A stretch of 64,000 nucleotides of DNA, taken from contig NC_053039.3 in the NCBI RefSeq assembly GCF_002575655.3, positions 244,320,622-244,384,621 on the forward strand. Direction: 5' to 3'. Numbering within the stretch: the first letter of the stretch is position 1; each line of letters opens with the position of its first letter. The stretch is from Aegilops tauschii subsp. strangulata (taxonomy: Eukaryota > Streptophyta > Magnoliopsida > Poales > Poaceae). Under the pieces are notes generated by a model. That model searched no databases. It saw only the letters and a list, made by a program, of their open reading frames with translations, and was not told where the DNA came from. Shown one piece after another: positions 1 to 11,431 of the stretch. Made by a program: the position numbers and the translations under genes.

Positions 1-1715
1 AGCTAGGCGGTTGCTCTAGTACTTTGCTTATATCTTTTTAGAGCACGAAGTTGGTTTTATTTTGTAGAAATTGATAAACTATCGTGCTTCACTTATATTA
101 TTTTGAGATTTTTAAAAATAGTATGGCAATTTGCTTAGGTTATGAATTTAGTCCTAATATGATGGGTATCCAAGAGGGATATAATAAAAACTTTCATGAA
201 GATCATTGAATATATGAGAAGTTTGATTCCTTGCATTTGTTTGATATAAAGATGGTGATATTAGAGTCATGCTAGAGAGTAATTGTTGATTAGTAAGAAT
301 ATTTGTGTTAAGGTTTGTGATTCCCGAAGCATGCACGTATGATCTCCCGTTATGCGATGAAGTTTGAGCATGGTTTATTTTTGATTGTCTTCCTTATGAG
401 TGTCAGTCGGGGACGAGTGATGGTCTTTTCCTACCAATTTATCCCCCTAGGAGCATGCATATTAGTACTTTACTTCGATGGCTAATAAACTTTTGCAATA
501 AGTATGTGAGTTCTTTATGACTAATGTTGAGTCCATGGATTATACGCACTCTCACCCTTCCACCTTTGGTAGCCTCTCTAGTACCGCGCAATTTTCGCCA
601 GTGCATTAAACCCACCATATACCTTCCTCAAAACAGCCACCATACCTGCCTATTATGGCATTTTCATAGTCATTCCGAGATATATTGCCATGCAACTTCC
701 ACCGTTCTGTTTTATGACACACACCATCATTGTCATATTGTTCTCATATGCATGAGGCATTCACATAAAGTCATATACTTGTTCTAGTATCGAGTTGTAA
801 TTCTTGAGTTGTAAGTAAAAAAAGTGTGATGATCATCATTATTATAGCATTGTCTCGTGTAAGGAAAGGATGATGGAAGCTATGATTCCCTCACAAGTAG
901 GGATGAGACAGACTTAAAATAAAAAAGAGGCCAAAGATCCCAAAATAAAATAAAGAGCCAAAAAAAGAGCCCAAAAAGAATAAAAATGAGAGAAAAGGAG
1001 GAAGGGACAATGTTACTATCCTTTTCCACACTTGTGCTTCAAAGTAGCACCATATTCTTCATGATAGAGAGTCTCCTATTTTATCACTTTCATATACTAG
1101 TGGAAATTTTTCATTATAGAACTTGGCTTGTATATTACAATGATGGGCTTCCTCAAATTGCCCTAGGTCTTCGTGAGCAAGCAAGTTGGATGCACATCCA
1201 CTTAGTTTTCTGTTGAGCTTTCATACACTTATAGCTCTAGTGCATCCGTTGCATGGAAATCCCTACTCACTTGCATCGATATCAATTGATGGGCATCTCC
1301 ATAACCCATTAATTTGCCTAGTTGATGTGAGACTTTCTCCTTTTTGTCTTCTCCTCACAACCACCACCATATTCTATTCCACCTATAGTGCTATATCCAT
1401 GGCTCACGCTCATGTATTGTGTGAAAGTTGAAAAAACTTGAGAACATTAAAAGTATGAAATAATTGCTTGGCTTGTCATCGGGGTTGTGCATGATAAATA
1501 CTTTGTGTGATGAAGCTAGAGCATGACAAGATTATATGATTTTGTAGGGATAAGATTCTTTAGCCATGATATTTTGAGAAGACATGATTGCTTTATTATT
1601 ATGCTTGAAGTATTATTGTTTTTATGTTAATATTAAACTTTTGTTTTGAATCTTATGGATCTGAATATTCATGCCACAATAAGAAAGATTACATTGATAA
1701 ACATGTTAGGTAGCA
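1..1715 (+). mobile_element. Gypsy element A, 3' internal non-coding region (left part)
   Basis: This is AT-rich sequence without a credible gene. It reads as the region between pol and the 3' LTR of a Triticeae Gypsy element. It continues at 8336 after removal of element N1: the TAGCA at 1711-1715 is repeated at 8336-8340, and joining there gives a continuous sequence leading to a polypurine tract and an LTR start at 8412. Short open frames at 986-1216 and 1186-1431 overlap in different frames and look like chance or decayed frames. The 5' end lies outside the window, so autonomy cannot be judged. Confidence 0.75.
1711..1715 (+). repeat. Target site duplication TAGCA, left copy (element N1)
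   Basis: TAGCA directly precedes the TGATACG start of N1's 5' LTR. The same five bases directly follow the end of its 3' LTR at 8336-8340. A 5-bp duplication is the usual length for LTR retrotransposon integration. Confidence 0.9.
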
Positions 1716-3225
1716 TGATACGTCTCTGACGTATCTATAATTTATGAAGTATTCATGCCATGTTTACAACAATTTTATATGGTTTTGGTATGATTTGATT
1801 AGAACTAACCTAGACTGACGCTGTTTTCAGCAAAACTATTGTGGTGTCGTTTTTTGTGCAAAAATAAAAGTTCTCGGAATGGGCTGAAAATTTACGGTGA
1901 TTTTTTATGGACGAAAAGAGAACCCCGAAGCACAAGAGTTGGACCAGAAGAGTCCCGAGGCGACGACAAGGTAGGGGGCACGCTCTACCCCCCCCCCCCC
2001 CGGGAGGGTGCTCCTACCTTGCCGTTGCCTCGTGGATCCCCTTGACGTGAGACCAACGCCAAAAATTCCTATAAAAACCAAAGCCCCCAGAAATAAACCT
2101 AGATCAGGAGTTCCGCCGCCACAAGCCTCTGTAGCCATGAAAAATCAATCTAGGCCCTCTCTGGCACCCTGCCGGAGGGGGTCATCATCACCGGAGGCCA
2201 TGGAGGAGGATCCCGGAGGGGGTCATCATCATCATGGAGGCCAAGGACCAGAGGGAGAACCTCTCCACATCTAGGGGGAGGCCATGGAGGAGGAAGCACA
2301 AGGGGGAGACTCTCCCCCCTCTCTCTCGCTGGCGCCGGAGTGCCGCCGCGGGAATCATCGCCGCGGTGATCGTCTTCATCAACATCACCATCTTCATCAC
2401 CTTCCTCATCCCGCACCCCGCTGTAATCCCCTACTTGAACATGGTGCTTTATGCCACATATTATGATCCAATGATGTGTTGCCATCCTATGATGTTTTGA
2501 GTAGATTTCTTTTGTCTTTTGGGTTGATTGATGATCTAGATTGGTTTGAGTTGTATGTTTTATTTTGGTGCTGTCCTATGGTGCCTTCCGTGCCGCGCAC
2601 ACGTGAAGGATTCCCGCTGTAGGGTGTTGCAATACGTTCATGATTCTCTTATAGTGGGTTGCTTGAGTGATAGAAGCATAAACCCGAGTAAGGGGGTTGT
2701 TGCGTATGGGATAAAGGGGACTTGATACTTTAATGCTATGGTTGGGTTTTACCTTAATGATCTTTAGTAGTTGCGGATTCTTGCTAGATTTCCAATCATA
2801 AGTCCATATGATCCAAGGAGAGAAAGTATCTTAGCTTATGCCTCTCCCTCATATAAAATTGCAATGACGACCACCGATCTTGTTAACAATTGCCTAGGAT
2901 AATTACGCACACCGATCCATCATTATTCCACACTCGCTATTTATAATTTATAGTAATATATTCTAACTTTATGTTAACAACACCTATTTTTATATTTTAG
3001 TTCTCCGATATCATGCAAAGTTATCCTCTTCATACCACAAGGTAGTTTTATTTCTCGTTTCTAGATGGAAGCAAACATTCGGTGTACATAGAGTTGTATC
3101 AGTGGTAGATAGGACTTGAGAGAATATTGATCTTACCTTTAGCTCCTTGTGGGTTCGACACTCCATACTTATCACTTCCACCTTTGGAAATTTCTACGAT
3201 GATTCCTTGCACTTGGGGATTATCA
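1716..3225 (+). repeat. 5' LTR of N1
   Basis: This 1,510-bp LTR starts TGATACGTCTCTGACG and ends GGGGATTATCA. It carries a run of C at about 1990-2002 that is much shorter in the 3' LTR, and a segment near 2345-2400 that is missing from the 3' LTR near 7470. The two LTRs have therefore diverged by indels as well as substitutions, so this is not a very recent insertion. Confidence 0.9.
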
Positions 3226-3235
3226 AGCTCTTTTC

Positions 3236-3254
3236 TGGCGCCGTTGCCAGGGAG
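3236..3254 (+). other. Primer binding site of N1
   Basis: TGGCGCCGTTGCC lies about 10 bp after the LTR end. The same motif follows LTRs of G (63751, first G changed to A), C (13011), B and F (the last two on the - strand) in this window, which supports its role in priming minus-strand synthesis. Confidence 0.75.
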
Positions 3255-4080
3255 CAATAGCGTGGGGTTCATATTTTCGTGTATGCTTGTTTGCTTTCTT
3301 CACTAAGTAGATTTTGTTTTTCTTTTTCTTTTTGTTTTGTTTAGTTGTGGGTGAAACAAACAAAAAAATTTAAAAGAATGAAAATACAAAAAAATTACTT
3401 GCCTCTTATGCCTAAAAACTTTTTCGAAAAGAGAAGTGATTGGAAGGTTATGCATTGGAGAAGTGAGGGTCGACCTTGAACACTTGTGTTCATGCTCATG
3501 GAAACAATGTAGAAATTTTCATGGAAGTTTCTCAAAAATAAGTATCCCCTTGTATATATCCATTGTATTATAAAAATAATGTGCCAAGTTTTGGTTTTAG
3601 AATGTTTAAATTGCTTGTTTAGTGTGTGCGGTGCAAAAACAGAAACTTTTGCTGTAGTAATTGAATTTACATTTTTTACTGGACCGCGATAAAATCTTGA
3701 AATTTTTACACGGTACTGCTATGGAAAAAAATTAGATTGTCCTAATTTTTTAGAATTTTTGAAGTTACAGAAGTATACGAAAGTTCTAGATTGTTACAAA
3801 CTGTCATGTTTTTGACAGATTCTGTTTTCTATGTGTTGTTCGCTTATTTTGATAAATCTATGGGTTGTATTGGGGGGTATGAACCAAGGTGAAGTTGGAA
3901 TAAAGTAGATATAATTCTAATATGAAAATGGAATGAGTAATTTACAACAGTACCTAAAGGTAGTGATTAGCTTTATTATACTAGCGGATCTCACAAGGTT
4001 TTTGTTAAGTTTTGTGTGGATGAAGTGTTCGAAGATCGAGGAGTTATCGATATGAGAAGAATAAGGAGAGGCAAGAGTTC

Positions 4081-4166
4081 AAGCTTGGGGATGCCCAAGG
4101 CACCCCAAGTAAATATTTCAAGGATACTCAAGCATCTAAGCTTGGGGATGCCCCGGTTGGCATCCC
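4081..4166 (+). repeat. Twin stem-loop module, copy 1 (N1)
   Basis: Two inverted repeats lie side by side. The first is GGGG-A-TGCC / GGCA-CCCC with a three-base loop and one bulged A. The second is GGGATGCC / GGCATCCC with loop ccggtt. Both begin with AAGCTTGGGG, the same purine-rich string found next to 3' LTRs here. Three other copies exist at 5175-5260, 9090-9176 (- strand) and 14493-14577. Confidence 0.8.
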
Positions 4167-5174
4167 ATCTTTATTCCTCAACAGTTATCGCTATACCTTG
4201 GTTTTTGTTTTGTTCACATGATATGCGTCTTTTGTGTTTATTTCTCTTTTCTTTTCCTATATGCTCCATGCTAGTATGAGATAGTCCTTCATTGATTTAT
4301 AGAATGCTTCATGCGCCTCACTTAAATCTTTTGAGTATGGCTTTATAGAATGCCCTTTGTGCTTCACTTAAATCTTTTGAGTATGGCTTTATAGAATGCT
4401 TCGTGTGCTTCACTTATATAATTTGAGCTTGGATGTTGGTAAATCTATATTAATTGTAGAATGTTCCATGAACTTCTCTTATATCTTTTGGATAAGGCTA
4501 TCATGGAAATTGGGCTTGGAAGAGTATCATTAAAATATCATGCCTAGCTAGGGGCGTTAAACAATAGCGCTTGTTGGGAGGCAGCCCAATTTTATTTTTT
4601 ATGTTTTTGGTTTTTGGTTCTGTTTTTCAATGAATACACATTATTACCTCTGTAGTAATTGTGCTTTGGTGTTTTAGTTAGTGTTTGTGCCAAGTAAGAC
4701 CTTTGGGGTGGCTTACAGTGATAGTTGATTTGATCTTGCTAAAAAACAGAAACTTTTGCGCCTGGTAAAATAATTTTCATTTTTAGCAGAAGCGCGATAA
4801 AATACCGATTCTTTTTGCACAAGATTTCCTATGTTTTCCTAATGTTTCAGAATTTTTGGAGTAACAGAAGTATGGTTGTTGTTCAGATCATTACAGATTG
4901 TTCTGTTTTTGACAGATTTTGTTTTCAATGCATAGTTTGCTTGTTTTCTAGTTTCTATGGCTTATATTGCTCAATATAAATTGTAGAAATGGTATGGTAC
5001 AGTAGGAATTGTGTGAGAACAATTATGAATCTTATCTTGACAGTACCAAAGTGAATGATTTACTCTTTATCATACTAATCCATCTCACGAAGTTCCGTTA
5101 AGTTTTGTGTGATTGAAGTTTTCAAGTTTTGGGTGAGATATCGATACGAGGAGAATAAGGAGTGGAAAGACCCT

Positions 5175-5260
5175 AAGCTTGGGGATGCCCAAGGCACCCC
5201 AAGGTAATATTCAAGGAAGACTCAAGCGCCTAAGCTTGGGGATGCCCCGGAAGGCATCCC
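5175..5260 (+). repeat. Twin stem-loop module, copy 2 (N1)
   Basis: Same arrangement as copy 1. The second stem GGGATGCC / GGCATCCC is unchanged; its loop is ccggaa. Confidence 0.8.
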
Positions 5261-6819
5261 CTCTTTCGTCTTCAAAACCATCGGTATACCTTACTCGGAG
5301 CTATATTTTTATTCGTCACATGATATGTGTTTTGCTTGGAGCGTATTTTCATTTTACTTGTTGTTTGAATAAAATCATTGGATCTGAAATCTCAAATGAG
5401 AGAGAGTCCTCCCATGGCTATTTAACTATTTGACTACTCATTGATCTTCACTTATATCTTTCTGGAGTAGTTTTGTCATTTACTCTCGTGCTTCACTTAT
5501 ATCCTATTAGTAAATGGTTGAATGAATTGAATATCATAAATCTGAAATTCTATATGCTTCATATGCTTATCCCATGGGGAGTAATGAATTCACATATAAG
5601 AACTATAGGTGGTAAAATTTATTGAAAGTTAGCAAACACAACATTGGTCACTTGAACAATTCATGAAAGAATATTGAAGGAAGAGAGATTTCACATATAA
5701 ATATACTATCTTGGACATCTTCTATGATTGTGAGCCCCATTAATTATTTTCAAACTTGAGCAAATTAGTTGAAGTTGGACAAGGAAGACAACGTAATGAG
5801 TTATGTTTGGGTATATTTGCAAAGAAGTTATATTGTTATGGATCCTCTAACATGTGGTGCTTGCTTAGGATCTTTTGCTAGCCAAAATTTTGTACTAAGT
5901 AGAGATACCACCTGTGCATCCAAAATCCTTAAACCCTGTTTCATGTCATGAGTGTCCACCATATCTACCTATGGATTGAATAAGATCCTTCAAGTAAGTT
6001 GTCATCAGTGCAAAAAGCAATAAAAATTGCTCCTAAATATGTATGATCTTTTATTGTAAGGGAAAATAAGCGTCGTACGAACTTGTGATGGTAAAGAAAT
6101 AAAAGCGAGGGACTGCATAATAAAGGTTTCTATCACAAAGGGCAATACAACGTGACGTTCCTTTGCATTAAGGGTTTGCACATCCAAAATTAAAAAGTGC
6201 ATGACAACCTCTGCTTCCCTCTGCGAAGGGCCTATCTTTTACTTTCATGTATTTACTTTTATGCAAGAGTCAGTAGTATTCCTTCTTATTTCAACCTCAA
6301 TTATTCTTTAGTTAGCAAGCATCATGTGGTGGGGAAAGGTCCAAGCATAATTGCCAATATATTTGATCATGAATTATTATTGTCGACAATTATCTATACG
6401 ATAAGTAAGTTGGGAGGCAAAACATTAAGCCCCTATCTTTCTCTGTGTTCGACGGATGCTATTTGTCCTAAAAATATCCTTTGAGTGTTAGCAATCATGG
6501 AAGACTATATGATAGTTGAGTAGTATGTGGAATTTGCTAAATCAAAGCTCTTACATAGACCCTTCCTGAAAGTAAGATGAATTCCAATTGTTTGGTGACT
6601 AAGAACATAGTTTGCTAGTTTTCAAGAAACTTTACGGTCTATACTTTAACATTTGAATAGCTTGTTACTTGATCATGAGAAGTTTTATGAGATGAGCTAC
6701 TATTTATGATAAAGAATAATTCTAGAAAAAGTGTTTGGAACTATCATTGATCAAAGTTATGCACTATGCTAGCGTTCACACTTCATAAATTATTTCTTTT
6801 ATCATTTACCTACTTGAGG

Positions 6820-6846
6820 ACGAGCATGAATTAAGCTTGGGGATGC
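6820..6846 (+). other. Polypurine tract region of N1
   Basis: GAATTAAGCTTGGGGATGC directly abuts the TGATACG of the 3' LTR. An equivalent string precedes A's 3' LTR at 8392-8411. It is the likely start site of plus-strand synthesis. Confidence 0.7.
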
Positions 6847-8335
6847 TGATACGTCTCTGACGTATCTATAATTTCTGAAGTATTCATGTCATGTTTACAA
6901 CAATTTTATATGGTTTTGGTATGATTTGATTGGAACTAACCCAGACTGGCGCTTTTTCAGCAGAACTACCGTGGTGTCGTTTTTTGTGCAGAAATAGAAG
7001 TTCTCGGAATGGGCTGAAAATTTACGGTGATTTTTTATGGACCAAAAGAGAACCCCGAAGCACAAGAGTTGGAGCATAAGAGTCCCGAGGCGACGACAAG
7101 GTAGGGAGCGCGCCCTACCCCCCGGGAGGGTGCTCCTACCTTTCCGCTGCCTCGTGGACCCCCTTGACGTGAGACTGACGCCAAAAATTCCTATAAATAC
7201 CAAAAACCCTAGAAATAAACCTAGATCAGGATTTCCGCCACCTCAAGCCTCTGTAGCCACAAAAAATCAATCTAGGCCCTCTCTGGCACCCTGCCGGAAG
7301 GGGCCATCATCACTGGAGGCCATGGAGGAGGATCCCGGAGGGGGGCATCATCACCATGGAGGCCAAGGACCACAGAGAGAACCTCTCCCCATCTAGGGGG
7401 GAGGCCATGGATTAGGAAGCACAAGGGGGAGACTCTCTCCCCCTCTCTCTCGGTGGCGCCGGAGTGTCGCAGGGGAATCAAACATCACCTTCCTCATCTC
7501 TTTTACGTGGTCCACTCTCCTGCACCCCGCTGTAATCCCCTACTTGAACATGGTGCTTTATGCCACATAATATGATCCAATGATGTGTTGTCATCCTATG
7601 ATGTTTTGAGTAGATTTCTTTTGTCTTTTGGGTTGATTGATGATCTAGATTGGTTTGAGTTGTATGTTTTCTTTTGGTGCTGTCCTATGGTGCCTTCCGT
7701 GTCGCGCACACGTGAAGGATTCATGCTGTAGGGTGTTGCAATACATTCATGATTCGCTTATAGTGGGTTGCTTGAGTGGCAGAAGCATAAACCCGAATAA
7801 GGGGGTTGTTGTGTATGGGATAAAGGGGACTTGATACTTTAATGCTATGGTTGGGTTTTCCCTTAATGATGTTTAGTAGTTGCAAATGCTTGCTAGAGTT
7901 CCAATCATAAGTGCATATCATCCAAGGAGAGAAAGTATGTTAGCTTATGCCTCTCCCTCATATCAAATTGCAATGACGACCATCAATCTTGTGAACAATT
8001 GCCTAGGATAATTCCGCACACCGATCCATCATTATTCCACACTCGCTATTTATAATATATAGTAATATATTCTAACTTTATGTTAACAGCACCTATTTTT
8101 ATATTTTAGTTCTCCGATATCATGCAAAGTTATCCTCTTCATACCCACAACGTAGTTTTATTTCTCGTTTCTAGATGGAAGCAAACGTTCGGTGTACGTA
8201 GAGTCATATCAGTGGCAGATAGGACTTGAGAGAATATTGATCTTACCTTTAGCTCCTTGTGGGTTCAACACTCCATACTTACCACTTCCACCTTTGGAAA
8301 TTGCTACGATGATTCCTTGCACTTGGGGATTATCA
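6847..8335 (+). repeat. 3' LTR of N1
   Basis: This 1,489-bp partner of the 5' LTR at 1716-3225 has the same start and end. It is shorter mainly because of a deletion near 7470-7490 and a shorter C run near 7120. Confidence 0.9.
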
Positions 8336-8724
8336 TAGCATTCCACATCAAAAATTCTGTTTTTATCCTTTACCTACTCGAGGACGAGTAGGAATTAAGC
8401 TTGGGGATGCTTGATACGTGTCCAACGTATTTATAATTTTTTATTATTCCATGCTATTATATTATCAATTTTGGATGTTTTATATGGATTATTATGCTAT
8501 TTTATACCATTTTTTGGGACTAACCTATTAACCTAGTGCCCAGTGCTAGTTGCTGCTTTTTTCCTTGTTTTTATCTTCTACAGAAAATCAATACCAAACA
8601 GATTCCAAACGGAACAAAACTTTTTGATGATTTTTCTTGGGCTAGAAGACAACCACGAAGCTTCGGGAGGAGGCCAGAGGAGCCACGAGGTGGCCGCAAG
8701 CCTGGAGAGCGCGCCACAGGGAGA
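8336..8724 (+). mobile_element. Gypsy element A, end of internal region and truncated 3' LTR
   Basis: 8336-8411 continues A's internal region, with a polypurine tract at 8392-8411. An LTR starts at 8412 (TGATACGTGTCCAACG). The LTR resembles that of element C, including the block 'gggactaacctatt'. It stops after about 310 bp near 8724, where about 35 bp of unassigned sequence (including TATAAATAG) joins the - strand interior of element B. The remaining LTR and A's outer TSD are lost, probably by illegitimate recombination. Confidence 0.75.
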
Positions 8725-9089
8725 CGTATAAATAGTGCATATTGCCATTACTATTTATTAGACTCTAAAAAAGATATAAGTGAAGCATGAGAGTGCAAGT
8801 ATTTGTTTAAAATATAACCATCGGCGTGCTCTAAAAGATATAACTGAAAAAGCAATAGAGCAACTGCCTAGCTCAAAAGATATAAGTGAAGCACAAAGAG
8901 TATTATAACAAATCACAAATAAATGTGTGTCCCTCTCAAAAGGTGTGTGCAGAAAATATGATTGTGGCAAACTAAAAAGAAAACAAAGCAAAGACTCATA
9001 TAATACACGACACTCCAATCAAAACTCATATCATGTGATGAATAAAAATATAGCTCCAAGTAATTTACCAGTGGATTGTATACGAAAGA

Positions 9090-9176
9090 GGGGATGCCAT
9101 CCGAGGCATCCCCAAGCTTAGACGCTTGGGTCTCCTTGAATACTACCTTGGGGTTCCTTGGGCATCCCCAAGCTTA
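9090..9176 (-). repeat. Twin stem-loop module, copy 3 (element B)
   Basis: Read on the - strand the order is the same as in N1 and C. The second stem GGGATGCC / GGCATCCC is intact, with loop tcggat. The first stem has GGAA in place of GGCA, so it is weakened by one mismatch. Confidence 0.75.
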
Positions 9177-9985
9177 GGGTCTTGCCACTCCTTAATCCTT
9201 CATCCATCGCGATCTCACTTAAAACTTGAAAACTTCAACACACAAAACTCAACAGAAAACTCGTGAGATCTGTTAGTATAACAAGCAAATCATAAACTTT
9301 AGGTACTGTTGTAAACCCATTCATATTTTATTATTGCATAATACCTGCTATATTCTAACTTCTCCATGACTTATACCCCTCGGTACAATCCATAGATTCA
9401 TTAAAACAAGCAAACTATGCAACAAAAATATAATCTGTCAAAAACATAACAGTCTGTAATGATCTAGCGAAACGCAATACTTCTATAACACCACAAATTC
9501 AGAAAAATCAGGACAGCGTGTCAAATTTGTATATAAATCATGTGTGAAAAATTCAGAATCTTATCACGTTACAGTGAATTTAGAAAATTCTTCTACTAGG
9601 CGCAAAAGTTTATGTCTTTTCACAGAATCCAATCAACTATTCACCAAATCATCCCAAAGGATTTACTTGGCGCAAACACTAATTAAAACAAAAAAAGACA
9701 ATAATAACAGTAGCATAATTGTGTGAACACAAAAAATAAATAAATGATAACTATTGGGTTGTCTCCCAACAAGCTCTTCCTTTATATCCATTAAGGTACG
9801 CTTTGAGATTTCAATGAAGCTCACATAAAAGATAAGAATTAAAGCACAAAGAGAGCACCATAATACATGTGACAAACACGTCAAGTCTAACATACTTCCT
9901 ATGCATAGGCATTTTATAAGGAAACAAATTATCAAGGCAAGCAAACCTAGCATATGCAAGGAGAAAGAAAGAAACTATAGCAATC

Positions 9986-10675
9986 TCAACACGAAAAGAG
10001 GTAATTTAGTAACATGAAGATTTCTACAACCATATTTTCCTCTCTCATAATAATTACATGCAGGATCATATTCAAATTAAATAATATATCTATCATAAAC
10101 AATATTCTCTTCATGATCACATTCATAAAACTGTTATAATCTTCCAAGATAGTGGGATTGACATCAACTAAAGTCATGAACTCTCCAAACCCACTTTCAT
10201 CAAAAAAATCATAAGACTGAACACTCTTTGAATATGTGGGGTTCTTTTTATCTAAAGTTTACACTCGTCCAAACCCACTTTCCATATTATTGCAAACATT
10301 ATTATCAATCTCATAATCATCATGAGGCTTAAATAAATTTTCAAGATCATAAGAAGCATTATCACCCTAATCATGATCATTGCAATAAATAGTGGACATA
10401 ATAAAATTATCATCCCCAAGCTTATAGCTTTGCATATCATTAGCATAATTGACATTAATATAATTTATAATAATATCATTGCAATCATACTTTTCATTAA
10501 AGGAGCTATCATGAATCACTTTATATATTTCTTCTTTCAACACTTCATCACAATTTTCAGATTCATGATTTTCAAGCAAAACTTCATAGAGATAATCAAG
10601 TGCACTCAACTCACTAGCAATTGGTTCAACATAATTAGATATTTTGAAAAGATTAGAAAGTGGATGAGGATCCAT
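9986..10675 (-). pseudogene. Unknown acidic ORF of Gypsy element B, broken
   Basis: One reading frame runs from an ATG at 10675 to 9986 with two in-frame stops (after CNDHD near 10367 and after SGFGRV near 10260). The product begins MDPHPLSNLFKISNYVEP and is rich in Asp, Glu and Asn, with the blocks FKPHDDYEIDNNV and SGFGEFMTLVDVNPTILED. I recognise no catalytic motif: no zinc knuckle, DTG or YxDD. It sits after the primer site where gag would lie, so it may be a gag-like or accessory protein of a non-autonomous Gypsy family. Function is unknown. Confidence 0.5.
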
Positions 10676-10922
10676 ACATCCTTACTTTTCCTTCCTGTTT
10701 TTGAGTGTCCACGTGAAGGCAATTAAAAGCAAGCAAACGAGCAAAGTAACAAGGCAATTTTTTTTGTGTTTTTGTAAAAAAATAGAAGTGGGGGAGATGA
10801 AAACGAGAGGCAAAGGCAAATAAAAAGGAAAATAAAAATAAGAGCAAGTAGATGATAGTTTGTGCGAATGTACTTGATAGGTTTTAGTGATGTTCCTCGG
10901 CAATGGCGCTGGAAATTCTTCC

Positions 10923-11431
10923 TGCTACTTGTGAGATGCGTTGAGATTTCCTCGAGGAGGAGAGGATGATAAGTATTTCCCTCAGTTAAGAACCAAGGTT
11001 ATCAATCCAGTAGGAGAATCACCCAGAACCTCATTAGTAGTACCTGCACATACAAAAGCAAATACTTGCACCCAACACGAACAAGGGGTTGTCAATCCCC
11101 TCGGCGGTCAATAGCAAGGATCAAATCTCGTAGTGGTAGATAGATAAAGTAAATTTCAAAATAAAATAAAGGAAATAAAATTGCAGCAATGTATTTTTGG
11201 ATTTTATATATGATAAAAGTAGACCCAGGGGCCATAGTTTTCACTAGAGGCTTCTCTCTCGAACACAAAGCATATGGTGGGTGAACAAATTACTGTTGGG
11301 CAATTGATAGAAAAGCACATAGTTATGACGATATTCAAGGCAATGGTCATGTATATAGGCATCACGTCCGAGACAAGTAGATTGAATCCTGCCTGCATCT
11401 ACTACTATTACTCCACCCACCGACCACTATC
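10923..11431 (-). repeat. 5' LTR of element B, inner part
   Basis: This inner 509 bp of B's - strand LTR includes the 'gtatttccctcagtt' and 'ggattgacaacccc'-type blocks seen in C's LTR (reversed). It is cut at 11431 by insertion of C; the outer part is at 15880-16898. Together they give about 1.53 kb, close to C's LTR length. Confidence 0.8.

Larger units (their letters stand above)
3620..5265 (+). repeat. Internal duplication within N1 (two copies of about 0.6 kb)
   Basis: Two stretches, about 3620-4170 and 4740-5265, contain the same landmarks in the same order: an ACAGAAACTTTTGC block, a GTTTTTGACAGATT block, a 'gatctcac(a/g)aggttt' type block, then twin stem-loops beginning AAGCTTGGGGATGCC. 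Between them (4545-4595) is the conserved stem-loop GGGAGGC..CCC module. The copies differ at many positions, so the duplication is old. Confidence 0.75.
1716..8335 (+). mobile_element. Complete non-coding Gypsy LTR retrotransposon N1 (LARD-like)
   Basis: The element is 6,620 bp, bounded by two LTRs of about 1.5 kb that start TGATACG and end TATCA, with a perfect TAGCA duplication. The internal region (3226-6846) has no gag, protease, RT, RNase H or integrase; the largest frames are under 100 codons. Structure, primer site and polypurine tract are kept, so it would have moved using proteins supplied by a related autonomous Gypsy element (inference). It contains a large internal duplication carrying twin stem-loops (separate entries). 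It is inserted in the same orientation into element A. The family name is uncertain. Confidence 0.9.
8760..11431 (-). mobile_element. Gypsy element B, interior and inner part of 5' LTR
   Basis: On the - strand this holds, in order: LTR end (10923-11431), primer site (about 10896-10912, CCAGCGCCATTGCC on the - strand), a broken unknown ORF (9986-10675), the conserved stem-loop module near 9740-9780, the twin stem-loops (9090-9176), and a non-coding tail to about 8760. B's 3' LTR is missing at the junction with A. The rest of its 5' LTR resumes at 15880 after element C. Confidence 0.8.

Noticed and set aside
1839..2500. Several 60-111 codon frames on both strands in N1's 5' LTR
   Set aside because: They overlap each other in GC-rich LTR sequence. 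The matching frames in the 3' LTR (6895-7481) are shifted by indels, so the frame is not conserved.
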